Shown: positions 60,356-64,000 of the stretch, one piece after another
How positions within the stretch are numbered: the stretch's first letter is position 1
Layout of the letters: the number at the start of each line of letters is the position of its first letter
NCBI RefSeq assembly: GCF_023278565.1
Contig: NC_064677.1
Span: forward strand, 2,604,001 to 2,668,000
Length of the DNA stretch: 64,000 nt
DNA from: Colletotrichum lupini
Lineage: Eukaryota > Ascomycota > Sordariomycetes > Glomerellales > Glomerellaceae
Reading direction: 5' to 3'
Made by a program: the position numbers and the translations under genes
The notes under the pieces: model-generated
What the model saw: the letters and a program-made list of their open reading frames with translations, nothing else
What the model was told of the DNA's origin: nothing
Databases searched by the model: none

Positions 60356-61567
60356 ATGTACGCCAACGCAATCGTCGCCTTCGGCCTGGCCACCCTCGCC
60401 AGTGCCCACATGAAGATGAGCTCGCCCGTCCCCTACGACGCCGCCAACCTCAACAACAGCCCTCTCGAAGCCAACGGCGCTGATTTCCCTTGCAAGGCCA
60501 GCAGCTACAATGCCGCAGGCGCTTCCAACGTCTACGCTCAGGGTGCTAAGGGCGACCTGGCTTTCATCGGCTCTGCTGTCCACGGCGGTGGATCTTGCCA
60601 GGTTTCTATCACCTACGATGCTAAGCCCGACAAGAACAGCGTCTGGAAGGTCATCAAGTCTATCGAGGGTGGCTGCCCTGCCAAGAACGTTGATGGCAAC
60701 ATCGGTGACAACGCGAATCAGGTGAACAAGGATACATACGACTTCACCATCCCCGATGACATGCCCGCTGGTAACGGTACTATCGCATGGACTTGGTTCA
60801 ACAGAATTGGCAACCGCGAGATGTACATGAACTGCGGACCCGTCACCATCACTGGATCGGCTGGCTCCCAGGAGGCTTACCAAGCTCTTCCGGATATGTT
60901 CACTGCCAACATCGGTAACTGCCAAACTGTCGAGGGCACCGATGTCCAGTTCCCCAACCCCGGCACCTCAGTCGACAAGTTTGGCGATGCCAACAACCTC
61001 AAGGCGCCTCCTTCTGCATGCGGCGGTGGCTCCGGCGGTGGCTCTACCGGCTCTCCCGCTCCCAGCTCTACCGCTGGTAACGGAGGTGCCGCACCCACTG
61101 CCGCTCCCACCTCTGCGCCGGCTTCTTCTAAGCCGTCTGCATCTAAGCCCACTGGCAACGCTTCCCTTCCTGGCGGTGTCTTCATCACTGTTCCCGCCAA
61201 CGGTGGAGCTTCCGCTTCCCCCACTGCCTCTGCCTCTGCCTCTGCTACAAAGGCGCCTGCAGTCACTCCCAGTGCTGCCCCTTCCGCCGCTCCCTCAGCC
61301 GCTCCTTCGTCTGGTACTGGCAGCGGAAACGGCACTACCGCCGGTGCCCAGACTGTCGGCGCCGCCTGCACTGATGAGGGTGCCTGGAACTGTGTCGGAG
61401 GCAGCTCCTTCCAGCGTTGCGCCAGCGGCACCTGGTCATCTGTCCAGGCCTTGGCCGGCGGTACCTCTTGCACTGCTGGTATCAGCTCTGAGCTCAGCAT
61501 GGTTGTGACCCGAAATGGTCGCAAGCGCGCTCTGCGCCAGCGCAGCCTGCGCTTCCGTTCCGCCTAA
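60356..61567 (+). CDS. AA11-type lytic polysaccharide monooxygenase with X278 module
   Basis: Single exon, 403 aa, secreted. Copper enzymes of this family cut chitin oxidatively. The signal peptide (1-17, MYANAIVAFGLATLASA) ends just before His18, so the mature protein begins HMKMSSPVPY and supplies the N-terminal copper-binding histidine. The second copper His is at mature position 59 (AVHGGGSC) and the axial Tyr at 140 (NREMYMNCG), matching the known AA11 arrangement of His1, about His60 and Tyr140. The catalytic domain runs to about 222. A Gly/Ser then Ala/Ser/Pro-rich linker (223-329) leads to a Cys-containing C-terminal module (330-374; EGAWNCVGG, SSFQRCASGTWS) of the X278 type, thought to bind chitin. 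The last 18 residues are unusually basic (RNGRKRALRQRSLRFRSA). Role in the fungus (wall remodelling or chitin use) is inferred. Confidence 0.92.
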   Translation: MYANAIVAFGLATLASAHMKMSSPVPYDAANLNNSPLEANGADFPCKASSYNAAGASNVYAQGAKGDLAFIGSAVHGGGSCQVSITYDAKPDKNSVWKVIKSIEGGCPAKNVDGNIGDNANQVNKDTYDFTIPDDMPAGNGTIAWTWFNRIGNREMYMNCGPVTITGSAGSQEAYQALPDMFTANIGNCQTVEGTDVQFPNPGTSVDKFGDANNLKAPPSACGGGSGGGSTGSPAPSSTAGNGGAAPTAAPTSAPASSKPSASKPTGNASLPGGVFITVPANGGASASPTASASASATKAPAVTPSAAPSAAPSAAPSSGTGSGNGTTAGAQTVGAACTDEGAWNCVGGSSFQRCASGTWSSVQALAGGTSCTAGISSELSMVVTRNGRKRALRQRSLRFRSA

Positions 61568-62553
61568 GCTGGTCGATGGCGAACATTCAATCATGAACGG
61601 TGAAGCATTTTATGGATATGATACCTTGGGGCACATTGAAAAATTTCATGATCAACATATAGGTTACGGCACAAAGATCTGCGGCGTTTTGTTTTCTTTG
61701 GACATTTACAACCATTTCTGTACATACATATTTTCTTAGCATGCCTTCAGAGGCCTAGATGTTTGGATCAGCTATCAAAAGCGTGATACCATCAATAGGA
61801 AAAAGATCTCTCAAAAGTTTCCCGTCTCAAGACCACATGTGATTCGACTCGCTCAATAGCACACCCCTTTGAATAGGTAATCAGCAATTCTTATTATTTA
61901 GTTAAAACAAGCTGAGCTCACTCAGCTCTCATGCACAACTTTGCCAAAGCTCCAAAACTCTCGTCTCATGCCAAAGCGCATAAGGCCATCCAGTTAAAGC
62001 CCATAGCTCAACAATCCGATGTGGCCACTCTGACACGCTCCGCGGGGAGGTCCCTGGAGTCGAGTCAAGGACCGCGTGGGGTTGGGATTCAAGATGGGGA
62101 AACCCCGGGAGCGTGACATAACTTAAACCTTCGCGGGGACAAGCAGAGGAAAAAGTTTATAGAAAACCACATGCGTCGCGTTTGAGAAGGGTACGTGTCG
62201 AGGCCGAATGAGAGCTGTACCCTGTCGAGCTGAACAGGCTGACACATGCCACTTCAGACGACGAGAAACGCATGGACGTGATCGTCGCAGATGAAAGAAA
62301 CACAACGTTTGTGGTGATATACTGACTGTGCGCAAGGCAGTTTTCTAACTCGTTTATTGTTTCTTGCCAAGGGGGCTCGTCAGATCGCGCTGGAGATATC
62401 GCTTTCGGGCTCCATAATGCTGTAATATGCCGCCGCTGTTGCTGATATGCTTTGTGGTCCACCTTCTAAACGCCAGCGAGAACCATATTATCCTTAAAAT
62501 ATCATCATCGCTCGCTTTTCTTTACGTCAGATGTCGTTCCGTAGTGATCGCTC
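61568..62553. other. Convergent 3' spacer, no gene seen
   Basis: Lies between the stops of the monooxygenase (plus) and the membrane protein (minus). It should hold both 3' UTRs. No protein-like frame. Confidence 0.65.
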
Positions 62554-64000
62554 CTATAGCCAAGTATCCCCCTGTCTCTCTTTTTTGCCTCGACCCAGAA
62601 TCCGTCTCAACAGCCCAGTCCTCGGTTCGGTATCCCCCTTCCTCAGTGCTGATAGTTTGACCGGTACCACGTACGGATCCACCTCGATACCCACGTGAGC
62701 GCGCCCATCATCGCCAACGTATCGACCGAAACTGAACGTCGGCGCCTGCTTGTCGATCCCGCCGGTGCCACTGCCCCGACCGTTTTTCCTGCCTCTAGGG
62801 CCGTCCTTGGAGTCGCCGCTCCCCGCGCTGTCAGGCCACTCATATTCGCGTACTGCTCGGCTGGGTGCGAGGTATGCGAGGATCGAACCAATGGTCGTCG
62901 GCATTCGTGGGAGAAAGTGCTTGATGGTGAAGCCATAGAGTGTGATGGCGACGACGATGTTGAGAGCGAGGACGGAGAGGCTGATGATGAACGCGGCAGT
63001 GTCCATGAAGATGCGGGTCTCGATGTGGTGTTCGGTGCCTGTGATTATGACGGGCTGCGTGTAGTTATCGAAAAAGTCGAGGTTGAGACTGAGGAAGATC
63101 ACGTAGAATTGTCGGTAAGTGCGCTCGATCACAGGGATGAGAGCCTTGGGGTTCGGGATCGTCAATGGGTCGAGTATATCGGCGTAGCCGGGCTGGATTT
63201 TGATTAGGTAGTTCATCCAGTCCTTCGACAGTGTGTTGTTGTGCCAAGGAAAGGCAAAGCCTTCGATGAGGTCGTTGACATATGTTGTCACCGTGTCTGT
63301 CGTGTTCTTTTGTATGGGCAAGTCGGGCGTGAACGACGGCTTCGAGACTTGCTTGGCGTGGAGTACATGACCTACCGGGTCCACGGTAACATCGAACATA
63401 CTTGTCGTGAACTCGGGGGTGCAAACAGCAAACCAAGTGTCTATCTCGCCATCTTCCCTGTTCTGTACCTCTGAGGTCCGCGACCACGAAAGAATAAGCG
63501 GGATACCACAAGGAGTATGGTCATCCTTCAATACACCCACTGTCTCCGCTGACGAAGGGCCTGAGATCTCTCCTGATGATGTCGTCTTATTGAGATCGAG
63601 TTTCTGAGGTTGGTATGTCGTCGGGCATCCAGGAACCGTCTCTCCACCGCGCTTGTACGTATAGTTCAAGACTGGAGCTCTCCCCCAGCTCTTGGTAGTG
63701 CCAGCATCTATGCATGATGGAATGGTGCTGAATCCTCTTGTACGTGCTGTGTACGTATCACTCCGACTCTCTTCGCCGGGAGCAATGGGAAATGGTTGGA
63801 AAAAGTAGTCCTTGCTGACCCAAGGCGGCAAAGCGGTGCCTTGTGTGATGTTGTTCATGGCAATGTAGAAATGCATTTCGTATGAGATGACATTCCCATA
63901 AAAAGTACTGTGGCTGTCAAAACTGTTTACCGTGTCATTATTGAATGTCGTTTTGATTCTTTGTTGGAATCTGCTGGTTCTGTTGACACTAATAGGTAGC
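62554..64000 (-). CDS. DUF3433-like membrane protein, 3' part (cut by window edge)
   Basis: An open frame of at least 482 codons runs from the window edge to the stop at 62554; the 5' end and start lie beyond 64000. The ATG at 63876 is internal: the frame stays open upstream (…NRTSRFQQRIKTTFN…, STFYGNVISYE). The visible part is an extracellular-type segment with many N-glycosylation sequons (NNT, NKT, NYT) and Cys pairs, then one membrane helix (AAFIISLSVLALNIVVAITLY), then a basic cytosolic tail with LPRMPTTIGSILAYLAPSR, a block I associate with fungal DUF3433 proteins, and a Gly/Arg/Lys-rich end. Full DUF3433 proteins are usually about twice to three times this long. Function is unknown. 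Assignment to the family is from memory of the pattern, not an alignment. Confidence 0.7.
   Translation of the reverse strand, partial: LPISVNRTSRFQQRIKTTFNNDTVNSFDSHSTFYGNVISYEMHFYIAMNNITQGTALPPWVSKDYFFQPFPIAPGEESRSDTYTARTRGFSTIPSCIDAGTTKSWGRAPVLNYTYKRGGETVPGCPTTYQPQKLDLNKTTSSGEISGPSSAETVGVLKDDHTPCGIPLILSWSRTSEVQNREDGEIDTWFAVCTPEFTTSMFDVTVDPVGHVLHAKQVSKPSFTPDLPIQKNTTDTVTTYVNDLIEGFAFPWHNNTLSKDWMNYLIKIQPGYADILDPLTIPNPKALIPVIERTYRQFYVIFLSLNLDFFDNYTQPVIITGTEHHIETRIFMDTAAFIISLSVLALNIVVAITLYGFTIKHFLPRMPTTIGSILAYLAPSRAVREYEWPDSAGSGDSKDGPRGRKNGRGSGTGGIDKQAPTFSFGRYVGDDGRAHVGIEVDPYVVPVKLSALRKGDTEPRTGLLRRILGRGKKERQGDTWL

Noticed and set aside
60877..61524. 215-codon minus-strand frame over the monooxygenase gene
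   Set aside because: Antisense shadow of the Ala/Pro/Ser-rich linker; the plus-strand frame has signal peptide and copper ligands.

Overview
The window looks like nuclear DNA of a filamentous ascomycete, most likely a Sordariomycete; a Glomerellales (Colletotrichum-like) source is only a guess. The evidence is short introns (about 50-150 nt) with GT...AG ends and CTNAC-type branch sites, fungal protein families (Ams2/SPT21-type GATA factor, Tra1, GH76 Dcw1/Dfg5, AA11 chitin monooxygenase, a probable DUF3433 protein), and a sharply bounded AT-rich island with the marks of repeat-induced point mutation (RIP).

Layout. 1-1960: no gene, only a degenerate 50-bp repeat and a (TG)n microsatellite. 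1961-5938 (-): GATA/Ams2-SPT21-like regulator. 7848-9438 (-): mitochondrial 3-hydroxyisobutyryl-CoA hydrolase, divergent from 9956-10507 (+) Sm D2 across a G-rich promoter. 11074-12936 (-): dihydroxyacetone kinase. 13963-15403 (-): GPI-anchored GH76 mannanase. 16658-21579: a 4.9-kb DNA element with 31-bp terminal inverted repeats, TA flanks and a destroyed interior. 22914-25810 (-): a Cys-rich protein of unknown function with a hidden first exon. 29322-31077 (-): LAT-type amino acid transporter. 31736-31822: tRNA-Pro(AGG) with an intron. 33046-34490 (+): ribosomal protein L4, with a strongly folded first intron. 34908-37358 (-): Aro8-like aminotransferase. 38537-50315 (-): the giant SAGA/NuA4 subunit Tra1. 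51303-52131 (+): AIG2/gamma-glutamylcyclotransferase-like protein with an 8-nt microexon. 52132-60355: 8.2 kb without a recognisable gene. 60356-61567 (+): AA11-X278 lytic polysaccharide monooxygenase. 62554-64000 (-): 3' part of a probable DUF3433 membrane protein cut by the window edge.

Most genes are ordinary housekeeping genes (splicing, translation, chromatin, amino acid and triose metabolism) beside a few cell-wall genes (GH76, AA11). I see no biosynthetic cluster, operon-like system or defence island. The less ordinary points are the RIP-killed transposon, the structured RPL4 intron, the GATA finger with a greatly expanded loop, the 8-nt microexon, the stopless Tra1 intron, and a 10-mer (TACTCCGTAC) that I found only in two large gene-poor stretches. 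Exon borders were read by eye from splice signals and frame continuity; no alignment or transcript data were available.
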